A stretch of 64,000 nucleotides of DNA from Sporosarcina luteola (GTDB taxonomy: Bacteria; Bacillota; Bacilli; Bacillales_A; Planococcaceae): the NCBI GenBank assembly GCA_014204635.1, contig JACHLS010000009.1:62001-126000 (forward strand). Direction: 5' to 3'. Each line of letters starts with the position of its first letter. Positions within the stretch are counted from its first letter, which is position 1. This document shows positions 1 to 7,979 of this stretch, piece by piece. The notes below the pieces were generated by a model. The model was not told where the DNA came from. It saw only the letters and a list, made by a program, of their open reading frames with translations, and ran no database searches. Made by a program: the position numbers and the translations under genes.

Positions 1-147
1 AAATCACCGGCTGCGAATGATGCGGAAGCATGGCTGTATTGGACAGTTAGCCATGCGGTGTACAGCCTGATTGTCGCCGCACTAATCCTCCATAGGCTTC
101 ATCGGAAAGAATCGGCTGCGGGCAAAACATTTGAATATAAAATCTGA
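1..147 (+). CDS. C-terminal fragment of a membrane protein
   Basis: The open frame enters from the left edge and ends at TGA 145-147, giving the last 48 residues of a protein. The fragment has one hydrophobic segment (residues about 18-33, HAVYSLIVAALILHR), followed by a basic, polar tail (HRKESAAGKTFEYKI). This fits the last transmembrane helix and cytosolic tail of an integral membrane protein. A terminator follows 11 bases after the stop. The family cannot be recognised from the visible part. Confidence 0.6.
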   Translation, partial: KSPAANDAEAWLYWTVSHAVYSLIVAALILHRLHRKESAAGKTFEYKI

Positions 148-158
148 ATTGATTCAAT

Positions 159-188
159 AACCTTGTTGCTTCGGTGGCAGGGTTTTTA
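159..188 (+). terminator. Rho-independent terminator of the left-edge gene
   Basis: An 11-bp stem with G-U pairs (159-169 with 174-184) encloses a TTCG tetraloop and is followed by a T-rich tail. It ends the transcript of the partial membrane-protein gene. Confidence 0.75.
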
Positions 189-335
189 TTTCGGTTTCCT
201 TACTATTTCCCTTCAAAAAATGGTAGACTAGTTAAAGAATTAGGGAAGGAATGGTCGATTTTACTCTAAAGTGAGTCTATAAATCTTTATCCGTATACGT
301 TCTATTACCTCAACGACAAAAGGAGGTTGAGACAG

Positions 336-530
336 ATGGCGGAAAACTGCCCGCTCTGCCAAGGTCCCAATCAATGCTGTAATGGCCAGGACAAATCCCT
401 CGGGGCTTGCTGGTGCACAGAAGAATCCTTTCCAGAAGGGATCTTTGCATTACTCCCAGAAGAGGAAATCAGAAAGACCTGCATTTGTAAGGCTTGTCTG
501 GAAAAATACAAACGAGATTCTTCCATTTGA
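336..530 (+). CDS. Cysteine-rich CWC family protein
   Basis: This 64-residue protein starts MAENCPLC and has nine cysteines, in CPLC, CC, CWC and CICKAC groups. The CWC tripeptide and length match the small cysteine-rich CWC family, presumed metal-binding and of unknown function. ATG 336 is preferred over TTG 327 because AGGAGG at 321-326 is nine bases upstream of the ATG and abuts the TTG. The gene lies 38 bases before an ABC exporter on the same strand and may be co-transcribed with it. Family assignment is by motif. Confidence 0.75.
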   Translation: MAENCPLCQGPNQCCNGQDKSLGACWCTEESFPEGIFALLPEEEIRKTCICKACLEKYKRDSSI

Positions 531-568
531 TGTGAGAGTCACTGTATCTATATAGAAAGGAATCATCT

Positions 569-2278
569 ATGCTCAAACAATTTTTCTCTTATTATAAACC
601 ACACCGCCGTTTATTCATCATTGACTTTTCAAGTGCAGTATTCGTCGCTTTGCTTGAACTAGCGTTTCCACTGGCCGTCCAGTGGTTCATAGACAAGTTG
701 CTCCCTTCGGGTGATTGGGGACGCATTACAACTGTCAGCATTCTATTGTTGCTTATATATTGCCTCAGCACCTTTCTGCAATTTATTGTCAGCTATCTAG
801 GCCATAAACTTGGCATCAATATCGAAACTGATATGCGACGGGAATTATTTGAACACGTCCAGAAACAATCGTTCCGCTTTTTTGATAATACAAAAACCGG
901 CCATATCATGACTCGTATTACGACAGATCTTTTCGATATCGGGGAATTTGCCCACCATGGCCCGGAAGATGCATTCATCGTTGTGATGACCATTGCAGGT
1001 GCATTTGGCCTTATGTATTCGATTAATCCGGAACTGGCTTTGATCACGCTCGTCATGGTGCCATTGCTTGTCGTCATCGTCACCTTTTGTAATAAGAAAA
1101 TGAACGCTGCCTGGCATAATATGTACGGGAAAATTGCGGAAGTGAACGGCCGTGTCGAAGACTCCGTTTCCGGCTCGCGTGTCGTCAAATCATTTACGAA
1201 CGAAGATTTTGAAATGAAGCGTTTTAACCGGGATAATGGCAACTTCCGTTTAGCAAAGTTAGTCGCTTATAAAGTGATGTCTTGGACCTCTTCTTCCATT
1301 TACATGTCCACCCGGCTCATGACGCTCGTCATACTTGTTGTCGGGGCTTGGTTCTCATATAAAGAATTGTTGACCTATGGGGAGCTCGTCAGTTTTATCC
1401 TATTTGTCAATATTTTAACGAAACCAATAGACAAAATAAGCGCTCTTCTAGAATTGTATCCGAAAGGAATGGCCGGCTTTTCACGTTTTCGGGAGTTAAT
1501 CAACCAGGAGCCTGAAATTAAAGACGCCACTGATGCCATTGATGTGACTCATTTAAATGGCGATGTCAAACTCACTAGCGTCACGTTCGGGTATGACAAT
1601 AACAAACCAGTTCTGAACGATGTCAGCCTCTCAATCAAAGCGGGACAAACAGTAGCGTTTGTCGGTCCGTCCGGAGCTGGTAAGACAACGATTTGTTCCC
1701 TCATCCCCCGTTTTTACGACGTAGATGAAGGCCGCATTGAAATCGACGGGATAGATATCCGCCACATGACACAGCGTTCACTGCGCAGCCAAATCGGAAT
1801 TGTCCAGCAAGATGTATTCCTGTTTACTGGAACAGTGAAAGAAAACATTGCCTATGGGAATCTCGCTGCTTCCAATGAAGAAATTTACGAAGCGGCCAAA
1901 CGAGCTCATTTGGAGGAGTTCATCGCCAATTTGCCGGATGGGTATGAGACACAGATCGGCGAACGGGGACTGAAATTATCTGGCGGTCAAAAACAACGTC
2001 TTGCCATCGCCAGAATGTTCTTGAAAAATCCACCGATCCTCATCTTAGATGAGGCAACTTCGGCACTTGATACAGAAACCGAACGGATCATTCAGCAGTC
2101 CCTCGAAGAACTGTCCGAAAATCGTACGACCCTTGTCATCGCCCACCGGTTGACAACGATACGCAATGCCGATCGGGTCATCGTTGTGACGCCGAATGGC
2201 ATCGAGGAAGAAGGAACGTATTCGGAGCTTGTTGAACAAGGCGGAACATTCGCCCGTTTGCATGCGAATCAACTCTAA
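569..2278 (+). CDS. ABC exporter, fused permease and ATPase (YgaD-like)
   Basis: This 569-residue half-transporter has an N-terminal six-helix exporter domain (about residues 10-310) and a C-terminal nucleotide-binding domain. Walker A GPSGAGKT lies near residue 366, the signature LSGGQKQR near 470, and Walker B ILILDEATSALD near 490, followed by the H-loop (IAHRLTT). The layout is that of type IV homodimeric or heterodimeric multidrug and lipid exporters; overall it resembles Bacillus YgaD. No partner half-transporter is adjacent, so a homodimer is likely. The substrate cannot be told from sequence. AAAGGA lies upstream of the ATG, and a strong terminator follows the stop. Confidence 0.88.
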   Translation: MLKQFFSYYKPHRRLFIIDFSSAVFVALLELAFPLAVQWFIDKLLPSGDWGRITTVSILLLLIYCLSTFLQFIVSYLGHKLGINIETDMRRELFEHVQKQSFRFFDNTKTGHIMTRITTDLFDIGEFAHHGPEDAFIVVMTIAGAFGLMYSINPELALITLVMVPLLVVIVTFCNKKMNAAWHNMYGKIAEVNGRVEDSVSGSRVVKSFTNEDFEMKRFNRDNGNFRLAKLVAYKVMSWTSSSIYMSTRLMTLVILVVGAWFSYKELLTYGELVSFILFVNILTKPIDKISALLELYPKGMAGFSRFRELINQEPEIKDATDAIDVTHLNGDVKLTSVTFGYDNNKPVLNDVSLSIKAGQTVAFVGPSGAGKTTICSLIPRFYDVDEGRIEIDGIDIRHMTQRSLRSQIGIVQQDVFLFTGTVKENIAYGNLAASNEEIYEAAKRAHLEEFIANLPDGYETQIGERGLKLSGGQKQRLAIARMFLKNPPILILDEATSALDTETERIIQQSLEELSENRTTLVIAHRLTTIRNADRVIVVTPNGIEEEGTYSELVEQGGTFARLHANQL

Positions 2279-2286
2279 CATTACTT

Positions 2287-2334
2287 AAGTGCCTATCATC
2301 CACCTCCTAAAGAGTGGCCATAGGCACTTTTTAT
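2287..2334 (+). terminator. Terminator after the ABC exporter
   Basis: The 10-bp stem AAGTGCCTAT (2287-2296) pairs with ATAGGCACTT (2320-2329), with an inner CCAC/GTGG extension, then a T-run. It separates the exporter from the convergent dapF gene. Confidence 0.85.
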
Positions 2335-2443
2335 ATGGTTCGGCCACTAAAAGCAACGGAAACCGATATGCCTTTCCTTTCTCTCACGTTTCCTCCTTCT
2401 ATTACACTAGATTTAAGTTACATCGGTTTTTATCGCTTCCTCC

Positions 2444-3307
2444 CTACACTTTCCAATAAAACACACCAGTAGCTGTCCAATCTGCTGGACCAGTCATCCA
2501 TACATGGCCATCCGATGCCCACCGAATATTTAAATCCCCTCCGCTCAAATGGACAGTAATTTCTTGATCCAGTAAGACATATCCATTTAGGATTGACGCG
2601 ACCACCGCAGCGCAAGCACCCGTCCCGCAAGCTTCCGTGATGCCAGACCCCCTTTCCCACACTCGGAAATTAATTTCCCTTGTATTCATAATTTCTACAA
2701 ATTCTACGTTCACCCGCTCGGGAAAGCGTAGATCGTCTGTTACGATGGAACCCATTTCCTGCAAAGGGGCGCCATCAATATCGTCGACAAAAAACACTGC
2801 ATGGGGATTCCCCAGGAAGAGGGCTGTCACTTTCAATGTATGTGGGCCGATTGAGAACGATTCAGAAATAACAGAACCATCATCATCGCCAAGCATTGGA
2901 ATACTTCGCCTGTTTAACGAAGGCAATCCCATATCTATTTTCACATTACCTCCATCGCGACTTTGCAATACTTCCGCCTCGGTTAGCCCCGCTTTCGTTT
3001 CAATACGGCACCTTGGTGTCGAAACAAGCCCTTGCTTCACCGCATACGCAGCTACACAGCGCAATCCATTACCACAACTTTGCCCTTCTGAGCCATCCTT
3101 GTTGAAGATCCGCATGCCCACATTAGCCACTTCACTCGGATGTATCACAATTAATCCATCCGAGCCTATACCTGTATTTCGATTAGAGATAGCCCTTGCC
3201 AATGGGGACAGCCACTCCTCCTTCAAAGAATACTGGAACGTATCCACATATATATAACTGTTACCGAAACCATGCATTTTGGTAAAGGGAATTTCAGCGA
3301 TCTTCAT
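2444..3307 (-). CDS. dapF: Diaminopimelate epimerase
   Basis: DapF interconverts LL- and meso-diaminopimelate for lysine and peptidoglycan synthesis in the cytosol, using two cysteines and no cofactor. Both active-site cysteines are visible, in GQSCGNGLRC and EACGTGACA, and the N-terminus has the typical FTKMHGFGNSYIYVD pattern. The start at 3307 (MKIAEIPFTK) gives 287 residues, the usual length, and has GGAGGG just upstream; the longer frame to 3361 would add an atypical 18-residue leader. It stands alone, convergent with the ABC exporter. Confidence 0.93.
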   Translation of the reverse strand: MKIAEIPFTKMHGFGNSYIYVDTFQYSLKEEWLSPLARAISNRNTGIGSDGLIVIHPSEVANVGMRIFNKDGSEGQSCGNGLRCVAAYAVKQGLVSTPRCRIETKAGLTEAEVLQSRDGGNVKIDMGLPSLNRRSIPMLGDDDGSVISESFSIGPHTLKVTALFLGNPHAVFFVDDIDGAPLQEMGSIVTDDLRFPERVNVEFVEIMNTREINFRVWERGSGITEACGTGACAAVVASILNGYVLLDQEITVHLSGGDLNIRWASDGHVWMTGPADWTATGVFYWKV

Positions 3308-3437
3308 ACAAAGCCCTCCATTATCAAAACCTTTTAAGTAGTATAATATATTGTCTTGCAATCTACTAGAAAGACTCTAGTGGCTGAGTTTGTCCAACCA
3401 GTTTTCTGGGTATCCTGTGTATTAGGAGGTAGTGCAT

Positions 3438-3602
3438 ATGCAGATTGAGCGCGAACAGTATATACTCACTAGGGAACTTCAGCATCTCGCCGATGAATAT
3501 CATGCTGCCCCCGCCACTTTGAAGTCGGTCATTCTCGATGATATGGATTTACTTCAAGACGCACTTACATTGCTGCAAGATGATTCGGAGGCTTCCGGAT
3601 AG
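3438..3602 (+). CDS. Small hypothetical protein (54 aa)
   Basis: ATG 3438 follows a full AGGAGGT (3424-3430) at a spacing of seven and opens a 54-residue frame ending at TAG 3602. The predicted product is acidic and probably helical (MQIEREQYILTRELQHLADE at the start, LDDMDLLQDALTLLQDD later), with no cysteines or membrane segment. It is divergent from dapF and convergent with the lipoprotein gene. The family is not recognised; support rests on the ribosome binding site and the clean frame. Confidence 0.6.
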   Translation: MQIEREQYILTRELQHLADEYHAAPATLKSVILDDMDLLQDALTLLQDDSEASG

Positions 3603-3612
3603 GCGAGGCTGG

Positions 3613-3651
3613 CTAAATAAAAAGAAGTCCACCAAGCGTGCAGGTGAACTT
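3613..3651 (-). terminator. Terminator of the lipoprotein gene
   Basis: A stem of AAGTCCACC (3625-3633) and GGTGAACTT (3643-3651) has one mismatch. On the minus strand it is followed by CTTTTTATTT, placing it just downstream of the lipoprotein gene. Confidence 0.7.
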
Positions 3652-3665
3652 CCGAAAACTTCTTA

Positions 3666-4322
3666 TTAGAACTCTCCATTTTTCCAATTTTCTTCTGTTA
3701 TTAACGGATCGTTTTCATTTGCGATGATGAGCTCGATACTTGATCCATTCCGTAATAGTAAGTGATAGCCATGCAAAGTCGCTGTGGCATATCCCCGCTC
3801 CTTTTCAGTTGAGCCGATCAATTTCAGCTCTTTCAAAGTCTCGTCAATTTCTTCATCTGTCGCTTTCTTCACTACTGTTTTAGTCAATGCCTTGATCGTT
3901 TGAATATCGGTTTGGTCATCACCGTCCGCATCTAACATGAGAGCCCGTACATTCTCTTCCCCTTCGTTGCCCAACAGCTGTATCCGATAATTTTCATCTA
4001 AAATAATATCAACGATGCGTAGTCCTTTTCTCGGTTCGGACCATTCAGAATGATCAACCCGGTAAGTGAGTCCCACGGCTTCTGCCGCTTCATTAAAATC
4101 AGTTTGGAACTCCTTTGCACTGATGCCGAGTTGATCTTCTTCCAATTCGGAAGCGGCGTTGTTGTTTTGTTCTTCATCAGCCTTTGTTTTGTCGGTATCC
4201 TCATGAACGGAGGAAGCAGTGTCTTGCTCTTTCGCAGCATCCTCCTTTTTATCTTTTCCACAAGCGGCCAATGAAGCCCCTAACAGTCCAACTATAAGGA
4301 TAGCAGTCCATTTCTTCAACAT
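3666..4322 (-). CDS. Lipoprotein of unknown function
   Basis: This is a 218-residue secreted lipoprotein. The N-terminus MLKKWTAILIVGLLGASLAAC is a lipoprotein signal with lipobox LAAC, so the mature protein should be anchored to the outer face of the membrane by its cysteine. An acidic, low-complexity linker rich in Glu, Asp, Lys and Asn (about residues 25-65) precedes a mixed alpha/beta domain. Start 4322 is chosen because it places the basic n-region directly before the hydrophobic core; GGAG lies 11 bases upstream. The C-terminal domain is not recognised. Confidence 0.75.
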   Translation of the reverse strand: MLKKWTAILIVGLLGASLAACGKDKKEDAAKEQDTASSVHEDTDKTKADEEQNNNAASELEEDQLGISAKEFQTDFNEAAEAVGLTYRVDHSEWSEPRKGLRIVDIILDENYRIQLLGNEGEENVRALMLDADGDDQTDIQTIKALTKTVVKKATDEEIDETLKELKLIGSTEKERGYATATLHGYHLLLRNGSSIELIIANENDPLITEENWKNGEF

Positions 4323-4483
4323 GATGCACATCACTCCTTCAGTTATTTTTTCAACTTCCCTACTATACAAAAGTTATTAGATAATAATCAATTTAAATAA
4401 CTGTGAATTAGATAAAACGATAAAAAATGACTAGTCTATAGGCTTGTAAGGGGAGCAAGACTACTAGATAGGTCCTACACATA

Positions 4484-4520
4484 GGAAAAAGCACACCCCC
4501 CTCACAAAAAGGTGTGCTTT
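4484..4520 (-). terminator. Terminator of queT
   Basis: A perfect 10-bp stem, AAAGCACACC (4488-4497) with GGTGTGCTTT (4511-4520), is followed on the minus strand by TTTCC. Confidence 0.85.
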
Positions 4521-4528
4521 CAAGATCT

Positions 4529-5038
4529 TTATTTCGTAAAGTCTATTTTTTTTTGCAACGCGTAGACGACCAAGCCGCCGACTGTCATCGATAACAGTTC
4601 GCCGATGCCAACAGTTAACCAAGTAGGCCAAAAAGGTGCACCGTACATGACAGTCAGCTGGCCAGCTACTGTGAACATAGAAAATGCAAAGATGACTGCC
4701 GTCATCACAAATTTGAGAACCAGGTTCTTCAGCTTCTTCGTCGCAGCTCTACAAATCAGCAATACAAGAAATGTCGCCATACCACCAATCGGTACGTCGA
4801 GAATCCAAGTGGGCGACATGAAATTTGCCAAAATGACACCAAGTGTCACGGCAACAATATACCGTTTATGCAATAATGCGAGATAATTAAACATTTCCGA
4901 AAGTCGGAGCTGCACGGCACCAAAGCTGATGACCGCTAAAAGAAGGGTGACAGCGACATACAAAGCTGCGACAATGGCAGTTTTGGCCACTTCACTGACA
5001 GTGGATTGAGGGGTTTCCTTGAAGGAAGTCGTATTCAT
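4529..5038 (-). CDS. queT: QueT-family queuosine precursor transporter
   Basis: This membrane protein of about 169 residues has five or six hydrophobic segments. It carries the QueT features VQLRLSEMFNYLALLHKRYIV near the N-terminus and PTWILDVPIGG in the middle. QueT proteins are the proposed substrate-binding (S) components of ECF transporters for a queuosine precursor. Start 5038 (MNTTSF) has AAAGGAG eight bases upstream; ATG 5041 is an equally readable alternative. The leader of about 130 bases holds two hairpins but no preQ1 motif that I recognise. Confidence 0.85.
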   Translation of the reverse strand: MNTTSFKETPQSTVSEVAKTAIVAALYVAVTLLLAVISFGAVQLRLSEMFNYLALLHKRYIVAVTLGVILANFMSPTWILDVPIGGMATFLVLLICRAATKKLKNLVLKFVMTAVIFAFSMFTVAGQLTVMYGAPFWPTWLTVGIGELLSMTVGGLVVYALQKKIDFTK

Positions 5039-5045
5039 CATGATT

Positions 5046-5152
5046 TCTCCTTTGTAAAATGGCGATGGCGCCATTTTAGTCATAACTACGGCCAAAGGAA
5101 GTCAGATCTGCTATCTAAACGAAGTGCCGCAGTGCAAGCCCTTTGAGCTTAC
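5046..5152 (-). promoter_or_regulatory. Structured 5' leader of queT (candidate regulatory RNA)
   Basis: On the minus strand the queT leader contains GTAAGC pairing with GCTTGC around a seven-base loop, and later AAAATGGCG pairing with CGCCATTTT around a four-base loop. The second hairpin ends a few bases before the AAAGGAG ribosome binding site. Leaders of queT genes often carry preQ1 riboswitches; none of the consensus pieces I know are evident, so this is only a candidate. Confidence 0.3.
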
Positions 5153-5190
5153 TTGGGTAGTATAACAGAAAACACGATTCCTGAATACGA

Positions 5191-5946
5191 CTATTTCGCG
5201 ATCCATCCGCCATCAATCGGCACTACGGTGCCATGCATATAATCTGCTGCATCACTTGCCAAAAAAAGTGTGAGATTGGCGACTTCCGAGGGATGTGCCC
5301 ATCGACCCGCCGGCGTCTCATCTGCCACCCATTTCGCCATCGCCCCGTCTCCTTCAAAATCTGCAGCATTCATCGGCGTTTGAATGGCACCCGGGGCGAT
5401 CGCATTCGCCCGGATGCCAGTCCGGCAATAATCATAATCCAATTGCTTTGTATAGCCGACAATTGCATGTTTGGAGGCTGTATAGGCTGCACCGCCCCCT
5501 CCCGCAACCAAACCGGCAATTGATGCCATGTTGACGATAATACCAGATGACCGTGCCAGCATGTGAGGCAACACACAATTCGTTACCAAGTATGTTCCTT
5601 TTACATTCGTATCCATAATACGGTCCCATAGTTCCTCGTCCGTTTCGAGTGTTTTCGAATAACCGTCGAGCACACCGGCTGTATTCAACAAAATATGGAT
5701 TTCCCCGAAACGGGATAACGCCGTCTCCACTGCCCCCTGTATTTCCTGCTTGCTTCGCACATCGCCTTTCCTATAAGTAAACCGGGTGGGATGCATCTGT
5801 TGAACTGTTTCCAAGCCAGCCTCGTTAACGTCCATTCCAAATACATTGGCGCCGTTCGCCAAGAAAGCGAATGCCTGCGCCTTTCCTATTCCTGATCCAG
5901 CGCCGGTAATAAAAACCGTTTTTCCGGTATATTCTTCAAACTTCAT
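5191..5946 (-). CDS. SDR-family NAD(P)-dependent oxidoreductase
   Basis: This 251-residue classical short-chain dehydrogenase has the cofactor motif TGAGSGIG at residues 14-21, the structural NTAG-type motif (LLNTAGV), an active-site serine in NMASIAG and the YTASK tyrosine-lysine pair. It ends in the usual VPIDGGWIAK. The acidic residue after beta-2 (GMDVNE) suggests NAD(H) preference. It resembles FabG-like and 2,5-dichloro-2,5-cyclohexadiene dehydrogenase-like enzymes, but the substrate is undetermined. AGAGGAGG precedes the ATG. It is monocistronic, with a 340-base upstream gap. Confidence 0.85.
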   Translation of the reverse strand: MKFEEYTGKTVFITGAGSGIGKAQAFAFLANGANVFGMDVNEAGLETVQQMHPTRFTYRKGDVRSKQEIQGAVETALSRFGEIHILLNTAGVLDGYSKTLETDEELWDRIMDTNVKGTYLVTNCVLPHMLARSSGIIVNMASIAGLVAGGGGAAYTASKHAIVGYTKQLDYDYCRTGIRANAIAPGAIQTPMNAADFEGDGAMAKWVADETPAGRWAHPSEVANLTLFLASDAADYMHGTVVPIDGGWIAK

Positions 5947-6239
5947 TGGAAACCTCCTCTTTTATCAAGCCTATTAATACAACCATTCTATCTTATCATT
6001 TCCCACGCCTCTTCTGTTTCCTTTGCAATCCATTTAGATACACGTAAACAAGCCCAATTGCAAGTTCTATACATTAAGAGGCTGGACAATGCACTTAGCT
6101 CAGACCCTATATATTTTTTATTCGGTACTGTAACGACAGGGTCGCCAAAAAGACTGTAACTCCCACAAACATAACTCTCTATTTACTCATCTGAAGAAAA
6201 CTAATTGTGTTTCTCAAAAGAATAGTATACGATTGTTTG
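5947..6239. other. Intergenic region between SDR and TetR genes
   Basis: About 290 bases contain the SDR ribosome binding site at the left edge. An isolated GACCCT/AGGGTC inverted pair lies around 6103-6143, and a weak possible promoter for the TetR gene (TTGTGT 6205-6210, TATACG 6226-6231, 15-base spacer) lies at the right. I see no coding region. Confidence 0.4.
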
Positions 6240-6263
6240 TGACTGAATTTTAATTTTTAGTCA
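6240..6263. promoter_or_regulatory. Palindromic candidate operator of the TetR gene
   Basis: TGACTGAA (6240-6247) and TTTAGTCA (6256-6263) form a 24-bp inverted repeat with one arm mismatch. It lies between a weak -10 element and the start of the TetR-type gene, the usual place for an autoregulatory operator. Confidence 0.45.
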
Positions 6264-6283
6264 TATTACTTGAGGTGATTATC

Positions 6284-6868
6284 GTGGCAAAAGGATTTAG
6301 TGAGGAAGAGAGAAGCTTCATAAATGAACAACTACTGAACTCAGCAGAAGAATGCTGGTCCATTTATGGGCTCAGAAAAACTACAGTCGATGAACTTGTA
6401 AATAGGGTCGGAATTTCCAAAGGAGCTTTTTATTTGTTTTACCCTTCCAAAGAACTACTATTTTTTAAAGTTCTTGAAAGAATCGATGAGCGGATTAAAA
6501 GCAAAATGCTTGAAAACGCACAAAACTCGAACAAAGAGCCTAAACAAATTTTCACTTCTACTGTGCATGAGATATTTTTGGAAATACAAAAAAACCCTTG
6601 GCTATTGGGTCTTCAAAACGGCGACTATGATCAAATTATAAAAAAACTGCCGAAAGAAGAAATAGCACAGCACCTAAAGAAGGATGAAGAAGGTATTGCA
6701 AGACTCCTCATGTACTTGAACATAGATTGCGATAGTGGTTTTGCGGCTTCCGCTTTAAAAGGCATCTTTTTAACGTTGCTTCATAGAAACGAGATTGGCG
6801 ATCATTATAATCAAGTTGTGCAGTTGTTCATTCAAAGTCTTGCCGATCATTTATTCGAGAGGGAATGA
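6284..6868 (+). CDS. TetR/AcrR-family transcriptional regulator
   Basis: This 194-residue regulator has an N-terminal helix-turn-helix (about residues 25-50: TTVDELVNRVGISKGAFYLF) followed by an all-helical ligand-binding domain with no recognisable specificity. Start GTG 6284 is chosen because GAGGTG (6272-6277) is correctly spaced for it; GTG 6275 lies inside the ribosome binding site. The next gene, an alpha/beta hydrolase, begins three bases after the stop, so the two form an operon. The regulator probably represses that operon through the palindrome at 6240-6263, which is inference from position. Confidence 0.85.
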   Translation: MAKGFSEEERSFINEQLLNSAEECWSIYGLRKTTVDELVNRVGISKGAFYLFYPSKELLFFKVLERIDERIKSKMLENAQNSNKEPKQIFTSTVHEIFLEIQKNPWLLGLQNGDYDQIIKKLPKEEIAQHLKKDEEGIARLLMYLNIDCDSGFAASALKGIFLTLLHRNEIGDHYNQVVQLFIQSLADHLFERE

Positions 6869-6871
6869 ATC

Positions 6872-7738
6872 ATGAAGACCATTTATAAAAGTCCAGAAGG
6901 CAAGAAAAAAATCATAGAAATGTATGATAAGCTGTATAACAAACTAGATAGGAATTTTGAAAGTATATTTGTGCCAACGCGATTTGGCCAAACACATATT
7001 TTGGCTGGAGGAAATCCACAGGCAGACCCTCTGATCTGTTTTCATGGAGGAAATGTCGTAAATCCGATAACGTTGAAGTGGTTTGAACCGCTCGCGGAAC
7101 ACTATCGGCTGTATGCACCAGATACGATTGGCCACCCTGGAAAGAGCGATGAAGTCCGGTTACACCCCAAATCTGATGAATACGCACAATGGGTATGCGA
7201 TATCATGGATGGTCTAGGCATCTCACAAGCAAAGTTTATCGGTCCTTCCTATGGCGGAGGCATTTTAATTCGATTGGCCGCTTATGCACCTGAACGGATT
7301 GAGAAAGCCGTTCTGCTCGTACCATCCGGAATTGCCGGCGGAAAGATGACCAACATGTTACACAAAATTCTCCTTCCACTCACCTTGTATAAGCTGTTTC
7401 CAACGGAGAAGAACTTGATTCGGGCCAGCCAGGCAATGTTTGATGCCGAAATCGATGCTGATTTGTTATTGCAAATCAAATATGTGTACGACTATGTAAA
7501 ATTGGAAACCGTATTTCCGAGTTATGCAACAAAAGAAGAATTGTCAAATTACCAAGCGCCTACTCTGCTCTTCGCTGCAGAAAACGATGTGTTCTTCCCT
7601 GCAAAGGATGTCATTCCAAGAGCAAAAGAAGTGTTTCCTTCGTTGACCAAAGCGATTACTTTGGAGGGTGCGTGCCATTATCAAAATGATCGGGCTCTGA
7701 CCATGATTATGAAAGAAATTGAGTTATTCTTCGCATAA
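6872..7738 (+). CDS. Alpha/beta-fold hydrolase
   Basis: This 288-residue protein has the alpha/beta hydrolase layout: the oxyanion segment CFHGGN, the nucleophile elbow GPSYGGG, an acid in FAAENDVFFP and a C-terminal histidine in GACHYQND. There is no signal peptide, so it is cytosolic. The natural substrate (an ester, amide or lactone) is not evident. It is translationally close to the upstream TetR gene (three-base gap), a common arrangement for a regulator and the enzyme it controls. No clear terminator follows; the IS relic begins about 40 bases downstream. Confidence 0.82.
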   Translation: MKTIYKSPEGKKKIIEMYDKLYNKLDRNFESIFVPTRFGQTHILAGGNPQADPLICFHGGNVVNPITLKWFEPLAEHYRLYAPDTIGHPGKSDEVRLHPKSDEYAQWVCDIMDGLGISQAKFIGPSYGGGILIRLAAYAPERIEKAVLLVPSGIAGGKMTNMLHKILLPLTLYKLFPTEKNLIRASQAMFDAEIDADLLLQIKYVYDYVKLETVFPSYATKEELSNYQAPTLLFAAENDVFFPAKDVIPRAKEVFPSLTKAITLEGACHYQNDRALTMIMKEIELFFA

Positions 7739-7777
7739 AAAACTCGATTTGGTCCCAATGAAAAAAACAGGAGTTAG

Positions 7778-7944
7778 ATGCGACCCCCACAAGTTAGAGT
7801 TTTAGATGAGGCAGAGTGAATTGAAGCCAAGTCGTCCAGTCAACTTTTCGTGGACAATCATCACCTTATATTCATCGCTATATTTCACTAAAAGAAAACA
7901 CCCCAAAAGTTAGTTTTTGACTCTAACTTTTGGGATGCACTTCA
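7778..7944 (-). mobile_element. Internally deleted IS3-family (IS150-like) element relic
   Basis: On the minus strand the left end begins TGAAGTGCATCCCAAAAG (7944 downward), followed by a hairpin (CCCAAAAGTTAG 7902-7913 with CTAACTTTTGGG 7923-7934). The start of an orfA-like frame comes next. The other end, around 7778-7800, has ACTCTAACTTGTGGG, the complement of the left terminal repeat with one mismatch. The middle, with nearly all of orfA and orfB, is missing. Only about 167 bp remain, so the element cannot move by itself. Assignment rests on terminal repeats, hairpin and the transposase N-terminus. Confidence 0.65.
7802..7888 (-). pseudogene. Remnant of IS3-family orfA (transposase N-terminus)
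   Basis: Reading from GTG 7888 on the minus strand gives VKYSDEYKVMIVHEKLTGRL and then runs into unrelated codons and a stop at 7802. This is the typical N-terminus of IS3-family OrfA helix-turn-helix proteins (K-Y-S-D-E-F/Y-K pattern). About 20 of the expected roughly 100 or more residues remain, with the terminal repeat fused directly behind, so the gene is dead. Confidence 0.65.
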
Positions 7945-7979
7945 GTTACCCTGCGGTTTTTTCAACTTTGCAAACAACC

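Noticed and set aside
7902..7934. Hairpin read as a terminator of the Tad2-like gene
   Set aside because: Its stem is the subterminal hairpin of the IS relic, although it could still end transcription secondarily.
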